Made by a program: the position numbers and the translations under genes. The notes beneath the pieces were generated by a model. That model did no database searches. It saw only the letters and a list, made by a program, of their open reading frames with translations, and was not told where the DNA came from. Shown here one piece after another: positions 22,843 through 33,680 of a stretch of 64,000 nucleotides of DNA. Source of the stretch: Calocera cornea HHB12733. Its lineage: Eukaryota > Basidiomycota > Dacrymycetes > Dacrymycetales > Dacrymycetaceae. The stretch covers positions 372,001-436,000 of the forward strand of contig KV423916.1 of NCBI GenBank assembly GCA_001632435.1. The letters are read 5' to 3'. Numbering within the stretch: the stretch's first letter is position 1; each line of letters begins with the position of its first letter.

Positions 22843-23953
22843 GCGAGTTGCTATCCCATTCAGCACTGTAATTTGTTCTGACAATCATCTCCAGGTGTGC
22901 GGCACGGTCGGGTTTCCTTGCTCTCCCTCTTGTCTGTCTACTATCGCTGTACTTTGTGCTAATACACCCGTGTTTACATACATGACCTGATCTCGTGTGC
23001 GGCTCCTTGTTCAGGATGGATGGCTCAGTTTCGTCTCCGATTCGTATTTCGCTGGTAACTTCAGCTTGTACCGTTTGCTGAGCGTCTTCGCTTCGTTTTG
23101 CTGCGTCGTTGTGTTGTCAGGCATTGTATGTGCAGCACAGGTACTAGGCTAGGGACAACTGCTAGACGCGTAAACAACGCGTCGCTCTGCGTGCACAACA
23201 CCGCGATTTGAGGTGAGGTGGGTGGCGCTTGCCTTGGTTCGGTCCTACATCGCCATCGATGGTATTAGGCTGTCTTTTGACTCATTCGACCTGACATACG
23301 TTCACAATCATGTCATTCAGTGGACTGCTCGTAGTTGAGGTATTCAGGACTGATTCAATGCGGTTTGGCGAGGCAATTCGAGTTGCTTAGTGGAGAGGGA
23401 TAATCGGGGGAGATGTTCAGCTTCACCGCTTTGTCCCCACTGATCTCAACAGCTCGCCGGATCGGCACCATCCAAACACGTCGGCAACCGGTTCGTGTAG
23501 TATACGATGTACAGATGATCATTGCCAAACGTAAGACGGGTCCGAGTGATGTTTGGATTGTCCTATCTAGTAATCGCTGTCGATACATGCTGCGTTTTCA
23601 TGTGTGACTCATCGCGTTCCGACTTACCCAGCGAGTCAATGCAGCAGACGAGCGCAATAGTCTTTACGGGATTGGGAGCAGGTACCAAGTATATGTGTAT
23701 ACCAAGATGTGATGACGGTATATTAGTTCACATATGTGCATATATTTGGGATGGTTCTGTGGAAAGGTACTCGCTCAGTGGCAAATCCGACCGCACCACT
23801 CCGTGCATATATAAATCCGCGGGTGCACGCGCCGACCCACCTTCGTTCGGTCCACCACAAACCTTCTCATAAAGTGTTGTCCATCCCTCGAAATACTCGC
23901 CGCCCACAGCCGCCTAGAGCTCAGCGCTCGCCATCCTCACCTTGTCACTCGTC
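22843..23953. other. Intergenic
   Basis: No gene seen. GTAAACA or its complement occurs at 22971 and 23170; the latter is flanked by ACGCGT on both sides. The 3' half holds the promoter of the next F-box gene. Confidence 0.45.
23808..23814 (+). promoter_or_regulatory. TATA box of F-box gene
   Basis: CATATATAAATCC, 146 nt upstream of the ATG at 23954. Confidence 0.45.
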
Positions 23954-25264
23954 ATGCTACGCTTCCGATCGCAACTCGCCGCCGACAAGGATGCCATCAA
24001 CCACGAGATCAAAGAGACTGAACGAGGTCGCCCGAACGCCGTTCGCAAAAAACATCTGGCTCGTCTTCGTCAGCAGCTGCTCGTCCTCGATGCCGATGTC
24101 AATCTCATGCCCGATGACATACTCCGCTACATTTTCGAGCTCGCATCGGACTATGGCAAGGATCTCGAGCGAAGCATCCTCATCTCTCATGTCTGTCAGC
24201 GATGGAGATACGTTGCGCTCACCACTCCCGTTATGTGGTCGGATATAAGGCTTATTCTTCCGTTATCGAGGTGCCGCTCCTCGGCTCCCGTCCATGAACT
24301 CATTCGTAGGAGTGGGCACTGTCTCCTCAGCCTCGCGGTCACTATTTCAAGCCGGCAACGCAACAGGGCACCGCCTGAAGTTTTACAACGTCTTCTCCCA
24401 CGATGTGCAGAATATCGAATAGACCATGCGACAAGCGCCTCCTTCAGCCAATCCAGCTCGCTCCTGGACCGCCTTATCCCCCATGAATTGAGCACCAACT
24501 TACGCCGCTTAACCTTGTACGAACTCGTGATCCATCATCAAGGATCCGGGCCCTTTCTGGACTTGATTGAACGGTGCTCCGGACTAGAGATTCTGGTGCT
24601 TGAGCGGGTCGTTCTGTTTCAACGAGGATCCCCTGACGCAACCGAAAAGAAACGAGTGACTGCTATGGCAAACCTCCACCATCTTCAGGTATCATACGCT
24701 GTGGTCAACGATTACTCGTACCATCCTATTCTGGCACACATTCAAGCTCCCGTAGCCACGCTCTTGTTACATTCGACCGGAGGCGGTCCAACGTGGGACG
24801 AGACGTGGTGCCAAAAGTTGCACTTTGCTAGCACCGTGCGCACTCTTGATCTTGACAGCGGTTATCCGGTCGCACTGCCTGCGGTATATGGCCTCCTTAT
24901 GCAGATGCCTCAGCTGGAGAATCTGACTTGTCACCTGTTACGGGGGGACCAACACACCTCTCAGTGTTCTATTGCTTATGTGTGCAAGTTGAAGAGTGTC
25001 GAGATCGCCGGGGTCGTACGGCTCCAGGCGCAAGTACTGGTGGAGTTCCTGGAGCATCACGGCCTGTCACGCAGTGCAACGGACGGCAAGCTGGAGCTCT
25101 CGCTGAGAATCGTGGATCCCGGGATAGTATTTCGGACTAGCACGGCGCACATTGGAGAAGAGGACTCCTGGCTGGCAGGCAACGTGCGTACGGTACAGTG
25201 GACTTCGACTAGATCTTATGTGAGTCCGTTCGCCATTTCATCACAGCCATATTGGTGTGACTGA
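23954..25264 (+). CDS. F-box/LRR-type protein (436 aa)
   Basis: Single exon. I place the start at ATG 23954, because MLRFRSQLAADKD matches the start of the gene at 16922-18181; the frame is open further upstream but without ATG. The F-box lies at about residues 52-100 (MPDDILRYIFELASD, SHVCQRW, VMWSDI) and is followed by a leucine-rich body ending WLAGNV, with a 25-residue extension. A predicted SCF substrate adaptor. It is a close paralogue of the minus-strand gene 6 kb away, on the other side of the histone cluster. Confidence 0.85.
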   Translation: MLRFRSQLAADKDAINHEIKETERGRPNAVRKKHLARLRQQLLVLDADVNLMPDDILRYIFELASDYGKDLERSILISHVCQRWRYVALTTPVMWSDIRLILPLSRCRSSAPVHELIRRSGHCLLSLAVTISSRQRNRAPPEVLQRLLPRCAEYRIDHATSASFSQSSSLLDRLIPHELSTNLRRLTLYELVIHHQGSGPFLDLIERCSGLEILVLERVVLFQRGSPDATEKKRVTAMANLHHLQVSYAVVNDYSYHPILAHIQAPVATLLLHSTGGGPTWDETWCQKLHFASTVRTLDLDSGYPVALPAVYGLLMQMPQLENLTCHLLRGDQHTSQCSIAYVCKLKSVEIAGVVRLQAQVLVEFLEHHGLSRSATDGKLELSLRIVDPGIVFRTSTAHIGEEDSWLAGNVRTVQWTSTRSYVSPFAISSQPYWCD

Positions 25265-26552
25265 AGGCACTGCTTGAAAGACACAGGGCTGGTCACATTA
25301 ACTAAGTCTCCTATAAAGCAACCCGAGGCAACGATGGGTGCTCTTCTTTATGACACAGTTTTATCGTGTACAGTCGCTGACTTCGGGACTCGAACAAGCC
25401 TATCGTCACATCCCCTTTTCCAACTTACCTTTCTCTTCACAAAAGGACCCAGCCATAGTGGCTCTCCATGTAGATGCGCCCATGGTTCAATACGGCATTG
25501 AACCCAATAGTAACTAGTACTAGTTATCTCAGTTAATTGTGACCCCATTTAAATGTACAGCAATGATTCTTGAGAATTGCAAAGGCATAGGCACGATGCC
25601 AGTTGCTACCTGGGTTATCAAATCTTTCCCTTTATGATGAAGAGAGTATCGTTGATAACTTCCAAGAATCATTAGCGCACTTCAGGTATGTACGTACCGA
25701 ATGAAGGATACGGTGCGGGCAAACAGCAGCGTCCCACTGCCGACGCCGGGTAGTTCTGGCCGTGACGATGCATTATTTCCCAAGCAATGTACCCTCTGCG
25801 GGGCGGCACGCCAGATGCATGGCTTAGACCACGCGCTCAGAGCGGCTCAGAGCGCCTCGTCAAATCAGACCGACCAGTCCATCAGTATGTTACTGACCAC
25901 CTGCATGGGTCATCATTGCAGATCGTGAAAAAAAGGGAGCGGTGACGAGTCGAATAAGACGCGGTGTTTAGTGTCCATGGTACGTGTGGTACACAAGAGC
26001 GCTATTGCGCTGGGCACTTGCTGGATGCATGTAGGCTGCATCGGGCAAGGGCAAACTATTCAAGGGAGCACCCGACAACATTCGAAGGCGTAGAATAAGT
26101 ACTCAACGACTCACCTGCGAAGGGCAACCCCACGCTTCACAGTCCCGATCAATGACTGTTGCTCCGGTTACGGTGACCAGTCCCACCCAAATCACATTGC
26201 GACAAAGACAGTAGGTACACATGAACTGGTCGACCGAAATAAAGAGATCAGAAGCATGCATGCAGGACATTATTATATGCACTAGAACTGAGCACCGCTG
26301 TTCCTTGAGCAGGTCAGACGTCGATAGGTTCTAAAGCACAAGGCTGACGTCGACGTGTACGAGAAAGGTGCGGGAACAAAGCGCGACCTGCGTCCCATAT
26401 TTTGTCAGGTCCCTGACGGCGGTCGTGTATTACGGGCCGCTGCTCTCCTCGCCAATTATCCGTCCCGCTATCTTGCCTGTCGACTTGGTTGTGTTATCAC
26501 ACGCTACGGATAGACGTCCAACACGTCCTACCAGTGCCCTTCTCCACGCACC
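25265..26552. other. Intergenic, 1.3 kb
   Basis: Only short frames. GTTCGAGTCCC on the minus strand at about 25390 resembles a tRNA B-box, but no tRNA fold surrounds it. Nothing else recognised. Confidence 0.45.
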
Positions 26553-27732
26553 ATGTTGCATGCACTCCACAGCTTCAGCCCCGTCTGCAGGCAGGCTTGC
26601 TCGGCGCGGAGGCCTGCTCTGCGACACTACGCGGCAGCAGCAACGGCAAGCGCCCCTCGTCCAAAAAAAAAGACGGAGGCCGAACGCATGGCCGAGGCAG
26701 AGAGGCTGAAGAAGGAGATGGAGGATATTGCCCGGAAGCAGCAGATTGCAATGCGTAGGGACAATCCGTTCAACGACCCGATGATGTCTGCGACGGCACT
26801 ACCGATGATGAGTGAGTCCGCGTTCGCAGGGTGCTATAGGTTCCGTATTGAACGCATGAACAGCCTTGATTCCACCCGTATCTTGGAGCAGTCTGAAAGG
26901 CGTTGGGATCAGGGGACGAATGCAGTGGGTGTGGGACCAACTGTTCGATCCTTGGGCAAATCACCTCGTGTATGCATCGACTTCCAGTTGTGGTCAGCAT
27001 GCTCATCCATGACCAGGCTGAAAAAGATGGCTCGAGAAGGAGTGCTACCCTTCACTGATTTCTTCGGCCCACGTCTCAAAACACGGTTTTCTTGGTTGAC
27101 CTGGTGGCCGACAACTCAGAAACCGTGGACAGAGGCGTTGAGGAAAAGGGCCTTGGACATGTATATCAAGGTGAACGAGACCATCGCGAGGTACGCCACG
27201 CTGTCCTTGTACAGCACAAGACGAAGCTCATCTCATTCACACAGCGGCAGTGCCAAGGCACTGATACCCTTGTGTCATGGAGAATACCTGGACGATGCGT
27301 TCCGGCGACAACGCGCCTATGGGCGGGACGCGAGCCTGGAGTGGAAGTTCCATGGGGAGGCGTCACCCACCCGCGTCCTCTCCATAAGAGACGTCAACGT
27401 TCCTACGCCGAAAGGAGAGTTCTTTTTAACGCATGTATTGATGCGCTTCGACACCATGCAGGTGCGCGGAGTACCCTCGTGACTGCAGCACCACACTGAT
27501 ATCCCAGCAGAGCCTGACGGTGAGGAAGGCAGCTTCACAAAAGGGGCACCGCCATGGTACACCTGTCCCCGTCGGGCCTCCTGTAGTGGACACACCACCA
27601 AAGCGCGTGACAGAGTACATCGTGCTCGAAGGGCGGCGCATGGACGGCGAGCAGACATGGAAGTTCAGGTTCCAGATGTACGACGACGCGGCGCCGTATC
27701 TGCCGGAAGGACTGCGCATGAAGAAAGATTAA
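26553..27732 (+). CDS. Mba1/mL45-like mitochondrial protein, Tim44-like domain (325 aa, 5 exons)
   Basis: Exons 26553-26811, 26864-26969, 27017-27190, 27245-27461 and 27511-27732, all in phase. Exon 2 is in a different frame from the long open frame here, but gives clean 52- and 47-nt introns and protein-like sequence (RMQWVWDQLFDPWAN). The N-terminus is a basic, Ala/Ser-rich mitochondrial presequence followed by a charged helix. The C-terminal half (LCHGEYLDDAFRRQR, then a long strand-rich part) fits the Tim44-like fold of Mba1 and ribosomal protein mL45, which tether mitoribosomes to the inner membrane for Oxa1-dependent insertion. The family call is by overall pattern, not by a unique motif. 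Confidence 0.65.
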
Positions 27733-27778
27733 GAATACACAATGTAATAGATCCGGCACCGCTCTATCTAATGTCCAT

Positions 27779-29545
27779 CTAATGCGCGCCCTCCGCCTCA
27801 CCGGATATTGACATATCCTCAAAGTTGTTGAGCAGCTCATCAAGCTGGACATCGGGGAAGTCCGGCTCGTCCTCGTCCTCCGTCCCCTCATCCACATCCA
27901 TCTCGTCCGCGGCAACCTTCTTCTCCGGCGCATCGTCCGCCTTGTAGAGGTTGACGTTGCCTCTTAGCTCGGGATCCTCCTCCAGCTCCCGCAGGAACAT
28001 CTCGTAGTCGCGCTCGACCTTGGCCTGGTCCACACCGCCCATGCGGCCGAGCGCGCCGCGCCCGTGCCCACCGGTAGCAGGGTCCTCCGCCTCCTTGGCG
28101 ATACTCTTGAGGCGCCAGTTGCGCGTGCGCACCTTCTTGCGCCGGTTCGGGTACGTCTTCTTCACCAGGACGATGTCCGGAAGCTGGGTGGGGTCGAGCG
28201 TGTCGAATGCCGAGTTGTTGTAGTTCGCTTTGGTGAGGAAGTAGCCTAGCGCGGTGTCGCCGGGCTGGAGAATCCCGCCCAGGTGCGTCCGCGTGTGGAA
28301 GATCGCGTCCTGGCCTTCGCCATCGCCGACCCACTCGGATGCTTGCCCGCCAACGGAGGAGTTCACGGGCGTCACTTGCGCGTCGGACAGCACAAACTTG
28401 CCGCGCTTCGGACCTGAAGGCTCGATGTCGAGAATCAGGAACTCGACGGTGTCGCTCGCAGTGGCCAGCGAGTCGAACGGCGTTCGCCAGTATACGGGAG
28501 AGGTGACGTCGGCTACCTGCAGGGTTTGCGGATCCATCAGGTGTATTGAGTTCCCGACGCGGGCGCAGACTGTCAGCGGTCTGCAGAAAGGTCGTCAGTG
28601 GACATTCGCGATGCGCATATAGACGGCACTCACTGGATATTGCTCAATGAACGAGCCTGTTTTGGGGGTATGCAGACAAGGTCATCCTTACATATCGGGA
28701 TGATCTCGACGGAGTAGGTGAACTTGTAGCTGGATGTGCCGGAATGGGTATCGGTGCTGAGCAGCTGCTCGCTGCTCTTCGTCCGCACAGGCACGACAGC
28801 GCTCAAGAACTCGACCATCTTGATCGCGTGGCTCCTCTGCGCGTAGAAGAAGTCCAGTCCATCCTTCGCCTCCTTGATGCTGATGGTGTCCTTGTGCGCG
28901 TTGTGCTTGAGGATGAGCTGCTCGAGGTACAGGAACGTCCGCTTGTGGTTCACCTTCTGCCGCACTTGCACCATCGCCTTCCACGTGTTCTTCGCCGCGA
29001 GTTTGGTGCAGTCGGGGCATTGGCCGTGGACGACGACGTACTCGACTTCGAAGATCTGCTGGATAATGGTTGAGGTGAAGACCTGCTCAAGATAATCAGT
29101 ACACTATTCTAGCATGGCAGTATGGAGCACGCACCTCTTTTTGGATAGTCAGCTTGACCCGTATCCGCTTGCTATGCGGCTCCGTCCAGATGAACCCCGC
29201 ATCGACAAGCCGGACCTTGTTGAGGCCCTTGAGCTTCTTCAAGCAAATAGCGAGCAGCTCCCTCGACTCGTGCTCCGCGATCGTCCACGTTGCGGGCGGG
29301 GAGAGGTACCGGTCGCAGTTGCGACAGAAGTTGACGGTCGACTGCTTCGGGATGCCCTCGGTGATGTCGACCGAGTTGCGCAGGCAGGCGATGCAGAGGT
29401 TGGCAGAGTTCGGCTCGATGGGCGTGCCTGTATAAGGTCATGTCAGATTCTTGCGCAAGTGACATGAAAGTGAAAGCGTACCGCAGTCTGCACACAGTAC
29501 TCGGTGCACTAGTGGTGGAGCGATGTACTCCATTCCTCCGCTCAT
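27779..29545 (-). CDS. NMD3: 60S ribosomal export adaptor NMD3 (535 aa, 4 exons)
   Basis: Minus-strand exons 29545-29482, 29427-29135, 29082-28634 and 28580-27779. The N-terminus has the paired zinc-binding cysteines of NMD3 (CADCG, CIAC, CRNC and CPDC). The central region includes QVRQKVNHKRTFLYLEQLI and GLDFFYAQRSHAIKM. The C-terminal third is acidic, with leucine-rich stretches (FPDVQLDELLNNFEDMSI) that fit the Crm1-type nuclear export signal. It carries pre-60S subunits out of the nucleus. Length fits the family (about 500-520). It is tail-to-tail with the Mba1-like gene, 46 nt apart. Confidence 0.93.
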
Positions 29546-30227
29546 GACAGGCTATTCAGACAGTAGGAGATTGTGGGCAAAGATGAAGGTGGTCGACAGC
29601 GCGGTGCTGCTGCTTGCTTATGAGTGACCCTTGCTCCAAGCGCTCGCCTGTGCTGTGGCTGGAGGCAGAAATTTAGAGGGACCCTTGTCAGCTTGATCGG
29701 GAGCCATCACTGCGAGTGCATTCGGTGCTTAGTCATTGTTGCTGTTACAAACCGCCTTAGCAACGCAACGGGTGATGACTAGAAATGACACTGGCTCGCT
29801 CTCATACCGTGCGTTGGCAAATAATCTTGTTGAATACGGGTAGTTACTGTATCTCCAATGCAATGTGGTTGGATCACGCAATGTCAGAACACGGGCCACA
29901 TCGTAATCTACTTTCCCTGTGTTTATCGTCTTGCACGGATCTTGGGAGAATCTAGATACATCCTCATCGGATCGATGTCTGCTCAGTGAACGTCGTCTAT
30001 GAATGTTAATCCACATGCCAGACTCCCTTGATAGGAAAGATGAAGTCGGTGAGGCGACGCAAGGGTTCTCCTCCATAGGAGTACCTCCGCAGAGACGACG
30101 AGCGCGCGTCTCGCGACGACGTCAGCGCACACGGAACCGCCGCTGTACTGTGCAAAGCATCCACACAACGGCGTCAGCGCTCTCCGTACAGTTCGACCTA
30201 ATTTTGAAGGTTTAGGTGTGGTCCGCA
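29546..30227. other. Divergent promoter of NMD3 and VPS16
   Basis: 682 bp between two start codons on opposite strands. No gene seen. Confidence 0.5.
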
Positions 30228-33200
30228 ATGGCGCCTTCGGATCATCCCACGTCGAATTGGGAGCCGATGCAGGATGGCACCGTGTTCTATCGGTTCGCAC
30301 TCTTTGTTGCTCGCACAGTACGCATGCTCACGAAGTTATCGCAGGAAACAAGAGCTCTACTCTATGCAGTGGAAGGTCCAAGACCTGTCGGACTACAAGG
30401 TTGTAGGAGCGCGATACGGCGGGCCACTTGGTGAATATCATAGTCGATATCAACGTGACGGGCACTGATGCAGCACTCGTCCAGCCATTGTACGAGATGA
30501 ACACAAGGTCGTCGCATTAGGCGGAGGGCAGCGTTACACCAAGCCCCAAATCCAGCTATACAGCTCCTCCGGTGGCCTGATCTCCACTCTCTCCGTAAGC
30601 GCCCCCCCTCCGTTTCTTGCTCTCCCTGACCCGCATCACAGTGGGACCAAGGCAAGATGGTCTGCATGGGCTGGACCCTCGACGAGCGGCTCGTGGTGCT
30701 TAACGAAGAGGGCCTGTACAGGGTATACGACCTGCAGGGGGAGTACGAGCAGTTCTCCCTTGGACAGGAGGCGCAGGAGGAGGGCGTGATGGATGCGCAA
30801 ATACACGAGACGGGGCTGGTGGCCATTACTGGGAGTCTGAACTTCTTGGAGATCAGGGGGTGGGAGGGGGGGAAGGCGCAGACGATGGCTTCGACTGGTG
30901 CGTATATGCTATGAATGTTTATATCAGCGGCTGGCTGATCGTAGAACAGGATTGTCCTCTCCGCCGAACTGCTGGGCCATCATGCCCCCCGAGCTGACGG
31001 TCAGTCGGCACGCCGAGGTGCTCATCTCGACAGAATCGACCATCTTCACCCTAGACAACCTGGAATGCGTGGACCAGGTGCGCCCGCTCTCTCTATTGTC
31101 CATCATCATACTGACGCGCATATCCTCAGCGCGTATCACGAGGCCCCTTCACCTTCATTGCCGTCTCCCCGAACGGCAAAGCGCTCGCCCTCCTAACGAA
31201 GGACAACATCCTCTGGGTTGTGTCCTCCGACTTCCAGGGCGAGCTAGCCGAGTCAGACCTCTCGCTGGAGGGCGTGTCGGGCCCGCCCAAGCAAGTTGTC
31301 TGGTGCGGCAACGACAGCTTGGTGCTCATTTGGGATATTCTGGTGCTCATGATGGGGCCGTATGGGGATTCGCTGAGGTACGTGATGAGCGGTCTGCTAC
31401 CTGGATACTGGCTGAAATGGTTGAAGATATTACTATGTGTCTCCGGTACATGGGGTTGGCGAGATCGATGGCGTGCGGATCGTCGGTGCGGAGAAATGCG
31501 ACTTCTTGCAGCGGGTACCTCGTGAGTCCTGCGCATGTCGCCGTTGAATATATCTCAAGTGAATTGTAGCATCCACCTACGCGGTCTTCCGACCAGGGTC
31601 GACATCACCCGGGGCGACCTTGTTTGACGCGATGACCCATTTCGAGAAGAAGTCGCCCAAGGCGGACGAGAACATTCGGTCTATCCGACCGGAGCTCGTT
31701 GCGGCCGTGGACGCGTGCATAGATGCGGCTGCACAGGAATGGGAGCCGTACTGGCAGAAGAAGCTGTTGAACGTGCGTTCTCGTGCATTGATGTGAATCA
31801 ATGTGGGCTGAACATCGCATCAGGCTGCTTCGTTCGGACGTGCATTCCTTGACCTATACGACCCCTCCGAGTTTGTCACCGTTGGACAGACTCTTAAGGT
31901 CCTTAATGCGGCACGATACTACGAAATTGGCATACCCATCACTTATACCCAGTAAGATAGTACGGCATCAAGGACGATATCTATGCTGATTCCGTGTCAG
32001 ATATCAACATACCTCCCCAGAGCATCTCGTTGCCCGTCTCACATCCCGGAACCTCCATCTCCTTGCCCTCCGCGTATCAGCATATCTGCAGATTAAAGCC
32101 GACCCAGTCCTGAAACACTGGGCATGCGCCAAGATAGCGCAGACGAAAGGCGTCACGATCAGCGAGAAGGACGATGAGGACATATGCAAGACGATCGTTA
32201 GCAAGTTCCGCGGTCAGTACGGTGTCAGCTATGCGGATATCGCCAGGCGAGCATGGCAGCTCGGCCGGACGAGGCTCGCCACACTGCTGCTCGAGCACGA
32301 GCCGCGGACGGAAGATCAGGTTCCTCTCCTGCTGAGCATGAAGGAGGATCGGCTTGCTCTGAAAAAGGCGATCGACAGTGGTGATACCGACATGGGTAAG
32401 CGTGTGATATTTGCGTTCTAGCCAGGGCTGATATTCGTGTCAGTATATCACGTTCTTCTCAGCCTCAAGCGCCGCCTCAACCTCGGCGACTTCTTCCGGC
32501 TCATCGAGGATGGTGGACCTGCATTGGTTCCAGCAGCGAATCTTCTGCAGGTCTACGCAAGGCAGCAAAACCGCGAACTTCTCCGCGACTTCTACTTCCA
32601 AGATGATCGGAGAACCGATAGCGCGGTTCTCAAGCTCCAGGAGGCTTCGGAGGCAACTGTGAGCTCGTGCACGTCTTCGCGTGTCGACCGTTCTGATCCA
32701 TGGCGGTAGGATATGGTGGACCGTACGGCTGCAATCAGAGCGGCTGGGAAATCCTTCTCAGAAGACAAGGACAGAGCCTTCGAAGCCAGAGTGCGTTGTC
32801 AGTCGTTGCCTATATCATGCATCCTGACAAGTCTGCCAGATGATGGATGAATATGCCAAGCTGCTTCTGCTTCAGCAGACCCTAGAGAAGGACGCGGACG
32901 GCAGGGTGCCATTCATCGGCCTCAGCGTGAACGAAACAATCTATAAGTGTATTACGACTGGCCAGTCGAAGAAGGCGGACCGAGTGAGGAGCGACTGGAA
33001 GGTGCCCGACAAGAGGTATGCGATCGAGCATTCACGCTGGAGCTGTATTGACCCTGCACAGATTCTGGTACATCAAACTCCACGCGCTTACAGAATCGCG
33101 AGATTGGGAAGGACTGGACGCGTTTGCGAAGCAGAAACGAAGCCCAATTGGATACGAGCCATTCGTGAACCACCTGCTTTCGAAAGGCTTCCCAAATCAG

Positions 33201-33447
33201 GCGAAGAACTTCGTGCCGCGTTGTGATGCCAAGCAACGAGTCGATCTTTACGTCAAGTGCGGCGACTGGAGGGCGGCTGGGGCAGAGTGCAAGGAGAGGA
33301 ATGACAAGGCGCGGCTCGAGTAGGTCTATCCACCGTTCTGGTCGCAAAAGCTGACGATATGTTTCTAGCCAATTGAGGCGGATGGCACCAAACAACCTGG
33401 TTCAGAGGGAGTTAGATCAAATAGCATCGTCCATGAACACTAGGTAG
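30228..33447 (+). CDS. VPS16: Vacuolar sorting protein VPS16 (840 aa, 15 exons)
   Basis: Exons 30228-30292, 30345-30430, 30485-30594, 30642-30897, 30950-31077, 31130-31377, 31427-31521, 31570-31772, 31824-31951, 32001-32395, 32444-32658, 32710-32790, 32840-33015, 33062-33319 and 33369-33447; every join keeps phase. The N-terminal half is the VPS16 beta-propeller region (YSMQWKV..., GEIDGVRIVGAEKCDFLQRVP). The C-terminal half is helical (YYEIGIPITYTQYQHTSPEHL, then the REL...FYFQDDRR and GFPNQAKNF regions). VPS16 is a core subunit of the HOPS and CORVET tethering complexes for endosome-vacuole fusion. It ends 233 nt before RSE1 on the same strand. Confidence 0.93.
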
Positions 33448-33680
33448 TCACGATGTCGGAGGGAATGTGGTTATTTGTATTAGTAATTGATAATTTGGCA
33501 TTGCTTGTCCTTTATGCCCGCCGGAAAAACTCGACAAATGCTTCCGAGGGAAGTTACGCGTCAGGAATCTTCAGCCCAGAGAAGTCATCCGCTTCGCCAC
33601 TCCGTTTGTTGACCAAAAGCCCTCTGCAGCTTGCATCAATCTCACAGGCCCGACACCTCTTCACTGAGCGATCTCCTGCG

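Noticed and set aside
25380..25470. Possible tRNA on the minus strand (GTTCGAGTCCC B-box-like)
   Set aside because: No A-box at the right distance and no acceptor or anticodon stem could be paired.
26553..27482. One long uninterrupted exon for the Mba1-like protein
   Set aside because: The frame stays open through three introns by chance; proper GT-AG introns of 52, 47 and 54 nt give better protein and reach the true C-terminus at 27732.
27317..29495. Large plus- and minus-strand frames overlapping NMD3
   Set aside because: They are shadows of the NMD3 exons in other frames.
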